DNA from: Castanea sativa
Lineage: Eukaryota > Streptophyta > Magnoliopsida > Fagales > Fagaceae
DNA: 64,000 nt
Direction of reading: 5' to 3'
NCBI RefSeq assembly: GCF_040712315.1
Contig: NC_134015.1
Coordinates: forward strand, 22,259,614 to 22,323,613
Below are positions 45,775 to 56,350 of the stretch, piece by piece; the first letter of the stretch is position 1, and each line of letters starts with the position of its first letter. The position numbers and the translations under genes were made by a program. The notes beneath the pieces were generated by a model, which was not told the origin of the DNA, ran no database searches, and worked only from the letters and a program-made list of their open reading frames with translations.

Positions 45775-46736
45775 CTACCTATTTTCTTCCGCTAATAGCA
45801 TATGATAGGCACTTTGAACACTATAGTGTCCATCTGAAGTTAACGGCCAGATCAACAAATCTTCCACCCACCCCTCACTAATCGGGATATGTTTTATCAA
45901 TTCTGCTTCCCAAGGCACAAAAGTCCTCTCCAACAGCCCCGGATCCCAAATCCTTGTACCTGGATAGAACAAATCCTTAACATAAGTCACATTGGAAGAA
46001 AGTTTTGGAGAAATAACTCTACCGTTAGCTTGGTCAGGCAGCCATCTTTGACCCCAAATAGCAATGGAACTCCCATCTCCAACTCTCCACAAAGCACCTC
46101 TATGGATTACATCACGCGCCTCCAAAATACTCTGCCATGCATAAGAGCACTTAGGATGGATTGAAGCCTCCAAGATATTCTTGGATGGAAAATACTTCGC
46201 ACTAAAAACCTTAAATAATAGTGGTTCCTTTTGGTGAAGCAACCGCCATACTTGTTTAGCAAGCAGAGCATTATTAAATTTCTGAATGTCTCTAAAACCC
46301 ATACCACCCACGGTCTTTGAGGAACAAAGCATACTCCACTTGACCCAGTGGATCTTCTTAGAATCCCCTTGACCCCACCAAAATCATGGCTTTAATGTCT
46401 TTACACAACCCAACCGGTAACTTAAAAATACTCATAGCATATGTGGGAATAGATTGAACCACCGCCTTAATCATGACTTCCTTTCTAGCTTGGGACAATA
46501 ATTTCTCCTTCCACCCCTTGCATTTTCGCCCAAATTCTTTCCTTCAGATAGGTAAAGCACTCTTTCTTCGCTCTCCCTACAAAAGAAGGGAGCCCCAAGT
46601 ACTTCTCATAATGCTGAATGGCTGGAACATTTAGAGATAATTTGATTCCCTCCTTCACTTGCTCATCAGTATTTCTGCTAAAGAACAAAGTGGTCTCATT
46701 TTTATTAAGCATTTGCCCCGAAGCAGCTTCATACAA
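45775..46736 (-). pseudogene. LINE ORF2: RT C-terminal part (inverted arm)
   Basis: Two open stretches, 46736-46485 (ASGQMLNKNETTLFFSRNT, HYEKYLGLPSFVGR) and 46332-45775 (GGMGFRDIQKFNNALLAKQ, AWQSILEARDVIHRG, WRVGDGSSIAIWGQRW), are typical of the region between RT and the Cys/His domain in plant L1 ORF2. A frameshift separates them. The stretch stops at SAYHMLLAEENR, where the caulimovirid begins. The upstream RT core and endonuclease are missing by 5' truncation at 46736. Confidence 0.85.
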
Positions 46737-47187
46737 TAATTTTGACGCGGCTTTGTTTGATAATTCGGGCTTTGCAGGTGTGGTTGTGGTGATTAGAGAT
46801 TGTCATGGCCAAGTCATAGCTGCTCTAAGTCAGAAACTCCAAATGCCTATTTTTGTTGAAGCTACTGAAGCGTTAACTGCTTACCAAGCCATTGTATTTG
46901 CTAAAGAATTGTGTATTTTTAATGTGGTTGTGGAAGGGGACTGCTTGAGGGTGATTTAGGCATTAAAAGCCAAGGAGAGATGTAATACTCTATATGGGAA
47001 TATAATTGAAGATGCGCGCAATCAAAGTTTATCTCTATAGTCTTGCCAATTTCAGCATGTTCATCGGGATGGTAATAAGTTAGCACATGCATTGGCTAGG
47101 AGAGCGGTTTCATCCGCAGGTTTTGATGTATGGGTAGAAGAACTACCTAGTGAGTTGGAGGTTGTATTCCAATCTGATTTACCTTAA
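46737..47187 (+). pseudogene. LINE RNase H domain (forward arm)
   Basis: The plus strand reads NNFDAALFDNSGFAGV, VVIRDCHGQVIAALSQKL, EATEALTAYQAIVFA and VVEGDCLRVI, then HVHRDGNKLAHALARRA and an end at SDLP. This is the RNase H domain at the C-terminus of many plant L1 ORF2 proteins, with Asp, Glu, Asp positions kept. Stops at 46957 and 47038 (TAG) inactivate it. A short 3' untranslated part and a tail of about 12 A follow. Confidence 0.85.
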
Positions 47188-47223
47188 TAATATTGACTTA
47201 CTAGTTTCTCAAAATAAAAAAAA

Positions 47224-47238
47224 AAAACTAGATTTATA
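47224..47238 (+). repeat. right target site duplication of the LINE
   Basis: AAAACTAGATTTATA directly after the A tail, identical to 41452-41466. Confidence 0.9.
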
Positions 47239-47353
47239 ATGTATGACGATTGGTAAAATATAAAGTGAAATACAAAAAATGGAACAACAATGCAAATTCG
47301 GCCATTGCAACACCACCACCACAACGTAGCACCGCAACGCCATTAGCCCACCT

Positions 47354-47379
47354 GAGAGAGAGAGAGAGAGAGAGAGAGG
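47354..47379. repeat. (GA)13 microsatellite
   Basis: An uninterrupted GA run in non-coding sequence. Confidence 0.95.
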
Positions 47380-47448
47380 ATTTGAAACCTAAACAAAATT
47401 ATGAACAATCAATGTGAGAGCATTTTGTATTTATGAAAAAAAATAAGA

Positions 47449-48140
47449 GGGTAATTACACTCCTCTCTATTGTAATTTGGGAAAATGGCACTCCACTCTA
47501 AATCACAAGAAGAAAAAAACTTTCCCTTTTTGGCATCCATTTAACCAAAATATGAAAGGCAATGGATATAGTGGGTAAGAAATAAAAAATCATCCAGCCA
47601 TGAAAGGTGCTATTTTGGAAATTCACACAATGACAATTATTGCAACAACTTTCAAATCTAAATGATTCAAATGAATATCTTAGGGCCACTACCAAGAATT
47701 AATGTTATTATTACTACTATTAATAGATAAGGTGATCAAATATGGGACTCATCCTAGAGCTCCCATAAAGGGGGAAGATTTTTTTTTCCTTGATCCCTAA
47801 TTCTAAAATCAAACATTTTTATAAAAGAGTATTTTAAAATATTTAGTATGACCTTTTTTTTTTCCAATGGATTGTAGAGAGATTTGTAATTGCAAGTTTT
47901 TTGGTGCTTGACAAACTTTGCAAATTTAATTTAATTGTATCAATTATGTTTTTACAAACCATTGTTAAACTTTGGTAAAAAGAATATTTTAAAATTTTAG
48001 AATATATTGTTACTAATGTTTACGGAAGGGGAGAGGGAGTGTTATTTTATTTAAATCTCAAGGAATGAGAATGTTTTTCCCTTTAGGTTTGGGATGTAGT
48101 GTCATTGTTTCAAATCACAAGAGAGGGGAATGTAATTACC
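47449..48140. mobile_element. MULE-like non-autonomous element
   Basis: GGGTAATTACACTCC at the left is matched at the right by the complement of GGTAATTACATTCC; similarity extends about 55 bases inward. Flanks AAAATAAGA (47440-47448) and AAAATAAAA (48141-48149) agree at 8 of 9 bases, fitting a 9-base Mutator-type target duplication. No transposase is inside. Confidence 0.5.
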
Positions 48141-48799
48141 AAAATAAAAAATTGTAGGAGAATTTCTTTATGAACTTTATTAAAGTACTAAATTTCTAAT
48201 CTTTTATCAAAGACAAAAAATGATTGACAATTCTAGAGAGAACTCTAGGTCAAAATGATTGCGACTTCAACTTATTATGTCGAGGATTGTAATTATTTCT
48301 AATTGCCAATATGGCACTGCCTCATGTTTAAAGAGAATGTATGGCATCGTACTCTTACCTAACCCAAATATGAAGGGAAATCAAAAAATTAACGGAACAA
48401 ATGCACACCCTTACCATTTTCTCTCTTTTATTTTCTTTTCTCTCCACAAATTTCCTTACTTTTCTCCCCAACCAATTAAACCCTAAATCCAAAACTTATA
48501 TAAACTAAAAAAAAAAAAAATCATGTCTATCTTTATAGCCTTTTCTTAGCATCAAAACAAACACACCCATACACACCTTCAAAAAAAATAAAAAATAAAA
48601 ACCTTCAAACCACCCAAAACCCAAATTAAAAATCCAGAAAAGAAAATTGTAAAACCCTCACCTCCTTCACCTTTGAGCCATAGCATATTGCTGGAGTGGT
48701 GTGGATAGCATGGTCGACATAGGTGAATTCCGTCAAATTGGGCATAGATGGATCTATTAGCTACATGGTTTTGAAATCCAGCCATTCATTGAACCGTAA
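48141..48799. other. AT-rich non-coding sequence
   Basis: No gene seen. Confidence 0.5.
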
Positions 48800-50160
48800 A
48801 AGGGAGAGATGTAAGGTTTTTGAGGTTGAACCGAGGTTGAACTGTGATGATGTCATAATTAATTAAAGCCTAAGTATAGATATTAAATTTATAAAACTAG
48901 CAAAATTGACTAATATATCTATATATGTGAGGGAAATTTAATGATTTTCAAGCATATATTTAATAATTAAATAAGAAAGTTAATAAAATAAAATAATAAC
49001 TGTAAGGTCACAATTTACGCCCAAACCCAATAGTGAGAAGGGAATAGGTCCAAAAAGCTCAATACAATGAAATTTATAGAGAGTGGGCTTGAAATCTAGG
49101 TTCTAGGGATGTTGGATAATAAAAATGATGGGCTCGATCCCAACGTTATACACAAGGACAAGTTTATAGGACAGAGTTCATCCTTGGACATAAGCCAAGG
49201 ATGATTTCTGTTATCTCTCTCGATCTCTTCCAAAGATAGATTACAATTATAGACTTTGAGGTATCCAATGTTTATCCTCCCCATCTCCCTGAAGGTCTCT
49301 TCTTTCTTTTATATCATCCTTCTTCTTCTCCTCACCTTCCACGTAAGAGTTCGATTGCTAGTTTCGATACTTGTCCCATCCACCTCCCCTGAGGTCTTGG
49401 GAGGCAGGTATAAGGCTAAAACTCTAATGCTCATGTATCACTTCCCCATTAATGCGGCTACAGAAGCAGTTGCAGAGCATTCAATGCGGGGGCGGTGGTA
49501 ACAGCTTTATCTTAGATATTTCACCGCCCTTCTTCTTATCTTCCACATTTACCATACTTACCCTTACCTATAGGGTCTTCTAGAATATTGCCTGTGGATG
49601 TTAACCAGCCCTTCTCCTACCTCAACTTCACATAGCCGAGGACATAATCTTCCTCGGACTATCTTCTTGGATATACTTGTTCAGGTATCACCTCCTTACC
49701 TTTTAGTATTGCTTTGTGAGTTGACATTCTTATATCCTCGGATAATTCAATGTCCTCGGATTGGGCCTTTAGCCCAACAAATACTCTTGGGCCAACCCTT
49801 CACATATTCCTTGGCCCATTGACCCTACAATAACCATGAAAACATTAAAATTTATGATTAATTTTTGAAGTAAAGTTGAATATCTTTGATGGATTTTAAT
49901 TATCGTTTTTTGTATTCCTTGTAAGAGATGGATAATTTAATTAAGTAGAATAAAATTGTATTAAGTTGTTTTTATAAATTTTTTTTTTTTTAATTGCTAA
50001 GGGGTTGGACCGCACGGTTCTTGCCATCGGTTCAAGCGGTCCAACTCCGGTTTTAGGGGTTCACGGAATTAACAAAAAATCCGGTTCTTTGTGCTTAAAA
50101 AACCAATTTTCATCTCAGTTCCTGGTTTTCACGGTTTGACCTCCTGGTCCAGTCTTGGTC
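48800..50160. repeat. dispersed repeat copy 1, split by a solo LTR
   Basis: 48840-49000 and 49830-50160 together match, in inverted orientation, the continuous copy at 60695-61170. Shared text includes GGTTTTAGGGGTTCA, CTAAGGGGTTGGACC and GAAAATCATTAAATTTTCC (either strand). Copy 2 lacks the intervening 830 bases. The family is not one I can name; the outer ends are approximate. Confidence 0.8.
49001..49829. mobile_element. solo LTR with perfect 5-bp target duplication
   Basis: An 829-base insertion begins TGTAAGGTC and ends GACCCTACA (near-perfect TG…CA inverted ends), flanked by ATAAC at 48996-49000 and 49830-49834. The empty site, with a single ATAAC, is seen in copy 2 of the surrounding repeat at about 61005-61015 (as its complement). 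No internal region is present, so it is a solo LTR left by recombination. Orientation and superfamily are not decided. Confidence 0.85.
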
Positions 50161-51332
50161 TGAAAAAAGCGATTAATTCCTTTGCCTCAGATCCGCGGCA
50201 TATAGGTTACAGCTTATTTTTAAATTCTGTTTAACTTCCAACAAATATCACATATGAGAATGATATTAAAGATAGATCTCCTCCCATTTAATCTTTCAAT
50301 TCTTTCTTATTTTTATATAAATATAAAATATGTGGTATTTATTTAATTTCATGTGTCCAACTAAAAATCTAAGGGAATTGGAGTAATCACCTTGTATTTT
50401 TCATATATACTAGTTAAAGACTTGGTATTAGTCGCAAGATTAATCATTTCTAATCCCATGTATTTTAATTTTAATCTTCTATTTTTGCAATTAAGCGTTA
50501 AATGTCATAGAGAGTATACAAGGACATGATGGTAGTATTTTTATATAGGGGAAAACTTGTTACACATTTTTGTGCATCCACATAAGCGTGTAAAAACATT
50601 GAAATCACGAATCTAAAGTCCTATTTTTTTTTTAACAAAAATGTTTTTGTAAAATATTTTCCTATTTTTTTGGTTTTTGTTTATATGTAAAAAGTTTTCC
50701 GTTGACCGTAAAACTCATTGTAAAATGTTGTAAAATGTGTCACATTTAAAAACTTGGTAAAATATTTTACGAAAACATACAATGGCCTTCCTCACCCTAT
50801 TTGGTGGCTAGGTCGTTGGAGTCTCCATTTTTGTAGCTAGTGTTGCTACTCTGGTAGTGGGTGTTAGTTGTTAGGTCGTTGGAGCTGCCAGTTCGACAGC
50901 TAGAACCCCTAGTATGATGGCTAATGTCTATGGTTCGATAGTCGGAGCTGTCACTCATGGCTATTGTCATTGATCCTGCAATCGGAGTGACAATTCAGTC
51001 ACTTCGGTCACTGGATCTCTATTATTGGTGGCTTCAATGGCTAAGTTATCGATTTTGGTAATTTATTCTTGAAAGAATTTACATGAACCTAAAAATGTTT
51101 TATTGAAAAATGTTTCAAAAGAAAGGGACTTTAAGTCACAATTTTAAATTTTAAATCATGATTTAAAGTCACAATTTTAGTGCATTTATATAAATGTATA
51201 ATACACACACACGCATATATATATAACTCCAACTTTAGAACCAACCTTTTCATTTCTTTTGGTATATTCTTCAATTTTAGTAGGATAGGGCATCTAGCAA
51301 TGCTTTCCTTTTTATCCTTTTGAGAGTAATTC
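50161..51332. other. non-coding sequence with GGTCGTTGGAGCTGCC-like repeats
   Basis: Between 50800 and 51010 words such as GGTCGTTGGAG and ATTCGACAGCTAG recur loosely. No coding pattern is convincing. The stretch at 50560-50790 is rich in TAAAATATTTTAC-type palindromes. Confidence 0.4.
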
Positions 51333-51371
51333 TACCGTACCCCATTTTTTTGGGAGTACGGTACCCACTAG
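51333..51371 (+). other. hairpin followed by CTAGT (possible Helitron 3' end)
   Basis: TACCGTACCCC (51333-51343) pairs with GGGAGTACGGTA (51352-51363) across an 8-base loop, with one mismatch. Three bases later comes CTAG followed by T. Helitrons end in a short hairpin and CTRR before a T. The same palindrome could instead be the end of another DNA element. Confidence 0.3.
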
Positions 51372-51406
51372 TAAGCAATCCGTAATACAGGTTTCCAAAA
51401 CATTAC

Positions 51407-52015
51407 AATTGACGGTTTCATCCTCGCATTGTGTAGTTCCAATATCACATGTGATAGTTTTTCTGACACTTTTGGTGGTTCCCTTATTTTTTTTCTCACA
51501 TTTGACAGTTTCGTCCTCACAGTATACAGTTCCAACATTACATGTGACAATTCTTTTGTCACATTTGATGGTTTCCTTTTTTTTTTTCTCACGTTTGACG
51601 GTTTCATCCTCATAATGTGCAGTTCTAACATCACATGTGATGGTTCTTTTGTCACATGTGGTGGTTCCCTTATTTTTTGTCACATTTGACGGTTCTATCC
51701 TCACATTGTGTAGTTCCAACATTACATTTAATAGTACTTTTGTCACATTTGGTGGTTCCCTTATTTTTTTTCTCACATTTGACAGTTTCATCCTCATATT
51801 ATGCAGTACCTACATCATATGTGACTGTACTTTTGTCACATTCAGTAGTTTCTTTTTTTTTTCTCACATTTGATAGTTTCATTGTCACATTAAGTAGTAC
51901 CAACATCACATGTGGCCATACTTTTGTCACATTTAATGGTTATCTTCTTTTTTACTCACATTTGACAATTTTATCATCACATTAAGCAGAACCAAGATTA
52001 TATATGGGCATAGCC
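51407..52015. repeat. ~91-bp tandem array, about 6.5 copies
   Basis: The unit starts CACATTTGACGGTTTCATCC, passes through GTTCCAACATCACATGTGA and ends in a T-rich GGTGGTTCCCTTATTTTTT. Successive starts are about 91 bases apart. Every frame on both strands stays open by repetition, giving false ORFs. Another partial copy (52930-53041) and its continuation (59269-59320) flank element D. Confidence 0.9.
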
Positions 52016-52059
52016 AACCAAATCCAACCCCATTGAATTACATAATAATCGATGAATAT

Positions 52060-52885
52060 ATATAACAAAAATATTCCTAAAACCTCTAAAATTTCCAAAA
52101 TACCCTTAAATATACTAAAATGACCAAAACGCATCCTACCACTTAAAAATGACCAAAATAACCCCAAAACTCTCAAAAATTACTGGGATATCCTTAAAAC
52201 CTAAAAAATGACTGAAATGACCATAAAACCCCAAAAATGACTAAAATACCCTCTAAACCTTAAAAATAATTGAAATACCCTTAGATGCTAAAAAAATGAC
52301 CTAAATGACCATGAAACTTAAAAAATGACTAACATGACCATATAAATTAAAAATTGATAGTAATGCCCTTAGAACCTAAAAAATGACTGTAATGCACATT
52401 CAACCTAAGAAAAAGACCGAAATATCCATGGAACCTTAAAAATGACTAAAATAACCCTAACACCTTAAAAAATTTCAAAATACCCTTAAAACCTATAAAA
52501 TGACCAAAGTACCTCATAAACTTGAAAATGACTAAAATACCTCCGAAAACCTTTACAATTACCGAAATACCCTTAGAATCTAAAAAATGATCAAAATACC
52601 ATTAGAACCTAAAAAATGACCGAATGACCCTAAAACCTAAAAAAATAACCGAAATTACCCTAAAACATAAAAAATTATCAAAATAACCAAAAAACCTAAA
52701 AACAAATGACAAAAAATTACCCATAACACTTAAAAATGACCAAAATACCTTTGAAACCCTTTAAAATTACCAAAAGACCCTTAGAACCTTAAAAATAACT
52801 GAATGACACTAAAACCTAAAAAATGACCAAAATGACCCCGTAACCTAAAAAATTATTTAAATTCGCTTAGAACCTAAAAAAAAAA
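52060..52885. repeat. ~29-bp degenerate tandem array
   Basis: About 27 units of the type AAAATGACCAAAATACCC followed by TTAAAACCT, with spacing of 27-31 bases. It is non-coding. A second block of the same repeat is at about 59350-59620. Confidence 0.9.
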
Positions 52886-53041
52886 AAGAAAAAAAAGAGT
52901 GATTGTTTGCCCCCGAAACCTAGACACTTACCAAAATAGTTTCACATGTGACCGTACTTTTTTTACATTCGGTGGTATCCTAATTTTCTATAATTTGTTT
53001 CTCACATTTGATAGTTTTATCGTCACATTGGTCAATACCAA

Positions 53042-54050
53042 TGATAGGCCAAAAATGTGTTGACCACTTGTGATGATTTAACCAATTAATTAGCCAAGTG
53101 AATTAATTAGGTTTAGTTACATGCAATGAGCGTGGCAGCACAAACAAATCACTAAATAAATAAATGCAGCGGAAATTAAATTTGACACGGTGATTTGTTT
53201 ATGAATGGGAAAAACCTACACGGAAAAAATCTCACCGAGTGATTTAAGGTCATCACTCCCGAGAATCCACTATTATCAAAACAAGCGGTTACAAGTAAAG
53301 GAATCCCAGTACCTTATACCAACCTACAATTGAACTTTTACCCCAATACCCAATTGGACTTATTCTGTAGTGATAATCTCTCCTTGTATTGCATGGCTGT
53401 CAGTACATGACTAACCAAAATATGTGCGGATCCTAGTACGCGACTTGATCACCAACTTAAGAAGGAGGTTGACTGTAGATTTTTTCTATTCTTCAACACA
53501 TGAAGATCATGAAGTTGTTCGGTCACAATACCCTACAGTGTACAAACACATAAGCTTCTCAAGAACTAGGGCAAACTAGGTTTACTGTCACACTTGATGA
53601 ATTATGCTTTTGTGCAATTATGCTCTTGGTTGTGTAACTTGATACGGCCCTTAAAATAATTCTTATATATGTATAGGGTTGTGAGAAAAGAAAACCCAAA
53701 CATACTCACGGATTTGGATGAAAAACAGTTATGAAAAACTGAGTTTCATAAACCTCGATAAATAGCCATCTATTGAGCTAGTTGTCGAGCCACAGACTTC
53801 ATCAGCTTTTAAACCTTGATAGATACTAGCTGTCGAACTAGCTGTAGAGCTTTAAAATCTAGCACTTCATTACTTGATTCTTGGACAGATTTGCATGGCT
53901 TCATTACTTGGCCTTGAACTCTTGTTCCTTGAAGTATTAAACACATCCTAGGTCTATCTAAATACAAGTAAAGTGTGTTTTGTCAAAGAATTAGCCAATA
54001 CACAAAATGTTAACATATGTTCCTAACGTCCAATCACATATGTCCTAACA
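53042..54050 (-). repeat. 3' LTR of element D
   Basis: Minus strand TGTTAGGACATATGTG at 54050 to GGCCTATCA at 53042. It matches the LTR at 58257-59268 throughout. Confidence 0.9.
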
Positions 54051-54061
54051 ATTTTTCCCTT
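54051..54061 (-). promoter_or_regulatory. polypurine tract of element D
   Basis: Minus strand AAAGGGAAAAAT directly precedes the LTR start; it follows GCCAA as in SIRE-like copia elements. Confidence 0.65.
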
Positions 54062-54612
54062 TGGCAATTCGTGACAAAACCAGAATAAACAAATGAACAT
54101 ATGAGGGAAGTCATAAATTATTCAACTTATACTCACTTGTTAAGTACAATAAAATCTATCCTAACACAAACTCTTGAAAAACTTTGCAAGAAGAGAGTTC
54201 ATGGCAAGGAAGACTTTGACAACCTGTATTTCCGAAACACTTAAACAAAACTCATCAAGGCATCATTGTGTAAAATAGAAATATAAGATTGCACACAATA
54301 AAATAAGAAACATGTGTATAAAGAGAGAAAAGAAACAACACATGTAGAGATAGGTGAAAGAACATACATCAAAATATATAAATCAAATATAAGTACAATG
54401 TATGTCAAAATGGTCACAAGACCTAAGGTACAAGAAGAATGTATCTAAAGAAGAAAGAAGAGAAAAAGATAGATCAAAATCCTGACTACATCCCTCATGA
54501 ATACTCAAGAACACTCCCCCTACCTCCAAACTAACCCTCCCCCTATGAGTATGACTACTCTCATCTCAAACTACTCCCCTTTTTTGTCACGGGTGACAAA
54601 GGAGTAAGTACA
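54062..54612. other. non-coding 3' part of element D
   Basis: AT-rich, with many internal repeats of CACATG and AAAGAGAAA words. No gene seen. Confidence 0.5.
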
Positions 54613-55348
54613 TCAAGTAGACATCTCATCATCACTAGGCGAGCCAATATCCTCATCCTCATCACTGCTGGAGCCATCGCCACTCACATCCTAGGATGCT
54701 GGTGGAGATGGAGAAGAAGCAACCGTGAAACCACCCATCACAGCCTGTCATCGTGCAATATGACCCACACGGGTGTTCACCTGACACAACTCATCACTAA
54801 GTGTGTCTGGGCGAGCATCCATGCGTACAAGCTGTACCATAATGGCCTCAAGAGTCACTCCACCCATTGAAGACGAAGGAGCAAAGGTGGATGGAGCGGT
54901 AGAAGTTGGAGGAGCAGTCGTCTTGCTTTGAGAAGGTGACTCACAAAAACGAGACGAGAGTTCATCTTCAGACATAGTCTGCAGACACTCACAACCAGGA
55001 TAGTCAGGAAACTCTATCCTAGGAACGTGTAGTACCTCGGATACAATACCAAAGTAACTACTATGCGTATACCCCGAACACGAGGACGAACTGGGATATA
55101 GAGGTGTCAAATCCGAGCATATTGGAGTAGAACTCCTGTATGATCATGGAAGGACATATGATAGGAATGCCACAAAGAGACTCCCAACCCCTACTGTGAA
55201 TGACAGTGGGTATCTCAAAGAAGTCCAATTTGGCCTTCTCATCACAGAACCGTACATGAAAAGGAGTAGGGTTAAAAGGAGAAGAAGATGAAGATGCCCT
55301 AGAACGTAAAGGGTTCCGAGACAGAACAGATTTATGCTTAGGTGCCAT
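54613..55348 (-). pseudogene. putative plant transposon protein (PF20167-like) with internal deletion
   Basis: It starts at the ATG at 55348 with MAPKHKSVLSRNPLRSRAS and a Ser-rich stretch, then FHVRFCDEKAKLDFFE, HSRGWESLCGIPIICPS and EFYSNMLGFDTSISQF; a shift near 55080 follows, then SEVLHVPRIEFPDYPGC and SEDELSSRFCESPS. The text then passes directly to a Thr/Ser/Pro-rich part and a helix (ITLEAIMVQLVRMDARPD-like), ending in an acidic DDEMST. The usual long middle of this transposon-associated family is missing between residues near FCESPS and TTAPP. Its function is unknown. The family is assigned from motifs by memory. Confidence 0.6.
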
Positions 55349-55904
55349 GATGCAACTAACGTAAGAGGGAGAGAGAAAGAGAGAGACAATCAGAAAAGTA
55401 CCAAGCAACACATATATCCAAATATATAGAATTGAAGGTACGTATGCATGAGAATGCATAAACATGTGACATGCATAAAATAAAACATCATGGGCTCAGC
55501 CCAATCCAAACCTACCAGCAAACAGCATGCAGTATAACAGCAAAGTAAACACACATCTAAATGCATGAAACATTGTTATAATGCTAGTGTGATGCAATGC
55601 ATGAGCTTTTAAACTTATTTAAGCAACACCCATCCCAAAAATTGCACAGAACCTTCATCAATTTTGAAAAACTTCAAAAATTTTCAAATAATTCAAACCC
55701 TAGATCTAAATTCATGAAATGCATGAAGAATGAGAGATAGAGAGATCATACCAAGTGATTAGAAGTAAGAATAGGCTGAAAATCACATGAAGAGAAGGTC
55801 TAGAGAGAGAAAAGAGAGTTTGGGAGGTGAAGAGCTTGAAGTCTGTCAAGATAGATTGAGGGAGTGAGATCTGAAATTGCGAAGGCTCCTTATATAGCAT
55901 TCTC

Positions 55905-56180
55905 ATAAAGCTCGATTGATCAAGAGCTATCGAGATCTATCGAGCTTTAAAGAGGCACTTTTCAGCTTTCAAACTAGCTATCGAGGATCAAATGAGAGGT
56001 TTGTCAACAAAAAAGCTCAATAGATCGAGGTAGCTATCGAGAAGCTATCGAGGAGACATAAAGTTTCTCGATTGATCGAGATAGCTATCGAGAGCTATCG
56101 AGATTGTGATAAAGAAAAGCTAAAGATTCTCGATAGATAGCCTATCTATCGAGAGCTATTGAGGAGCTATCGAGATTTCT
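55905..56180. repeat. dense CTATCGAG / CTCGATAG motif cluster
   Basis: About 20 overlapping GATCGAG, CTATCGAG and CTCGAT words occur within 275 bases, many as inverted pairs. The same words occur in both LTRs of element D (near 53755-53850 and 58975-59070) and in the LTR remnant at 34015-34055. No ORF explains them. Confidence 0.8.
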
Positions 56181-56314
56181 TAAAAAGAGTTTTTCAAATA
56201 GGAGAAAAACACAGATATGAATGCAATCAAGAATGCTACTCAACCAAAGATCCAAACAACATTTTAACCTCTCAAAACCATCTCTCAACAAGAAAAATTT
56301 CATGTAATTAGATT

Positions 56315-56316
<2 letters not shown>

Positions 56317-56348
<32 letters not shown>
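56317..56348. repeat. (CA)16 microsatellite
   Basis: An uninterrupted CA run inside element D. Confidence 0.95.

Positions 56349-56350
<2 letters not shown>

Larger units (their letters stand above)
41880..45775 (-). mobile_element. endogenous caulimovirid (pararetrovirus) fragment
   Basis: About 3.9 kb of minus-strand viral sequence replace LINE coding sequence (roughly 60 residues of LINE are missing at the site). Present in order are a capsid C-terminus with CCHC finger, protease, RT, RNase H, a long extension, then a promoter and leader. Movement protein and capsid N-terminus are absent, so it is a partial genome. The gag-like part, protease, RT and RNase H order without integrase, together with the TATA box downstream, indicates Caulimoviridae rather than an LTR element; no LTRs flank it. 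The genus is not assigned. Frame breaks near 44650 and 44305 and a changed protease site make it non-functional. Confidence 0.8.
41452..47238. mobile_element. L1-type LINE insertion with 5' inversion and 15-bp target duplication
   Basis: The target duplication AAAACTAGATTTATA is present at 41452-41466 and again, perfectly, at 47224-47238 after the poly-A tail. The 3' part (RNase H, 46737-47187, then tail) is in plus orientation. The 5' part (RT C-terminus at 46736-45775 and the Cys/His domain at about 41870-41467) is in minus orientation. This is the arrangement made by twin priming during L1 integration: the inverted arm ends at LDAFYK next to the left duplication and the forward arm resumes at NNFDAALFDNSG. 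A caulimovirid fragment occupies 41880-45775 inside the inverted arm. Confidence 0.85.

Noticed and set aside
51312..51985. ORFs of up to 161 codons on both strands
   Set aside because: They are products of the 91-bp tandem array; the repeated peptide has no domain and both strands are equally open.
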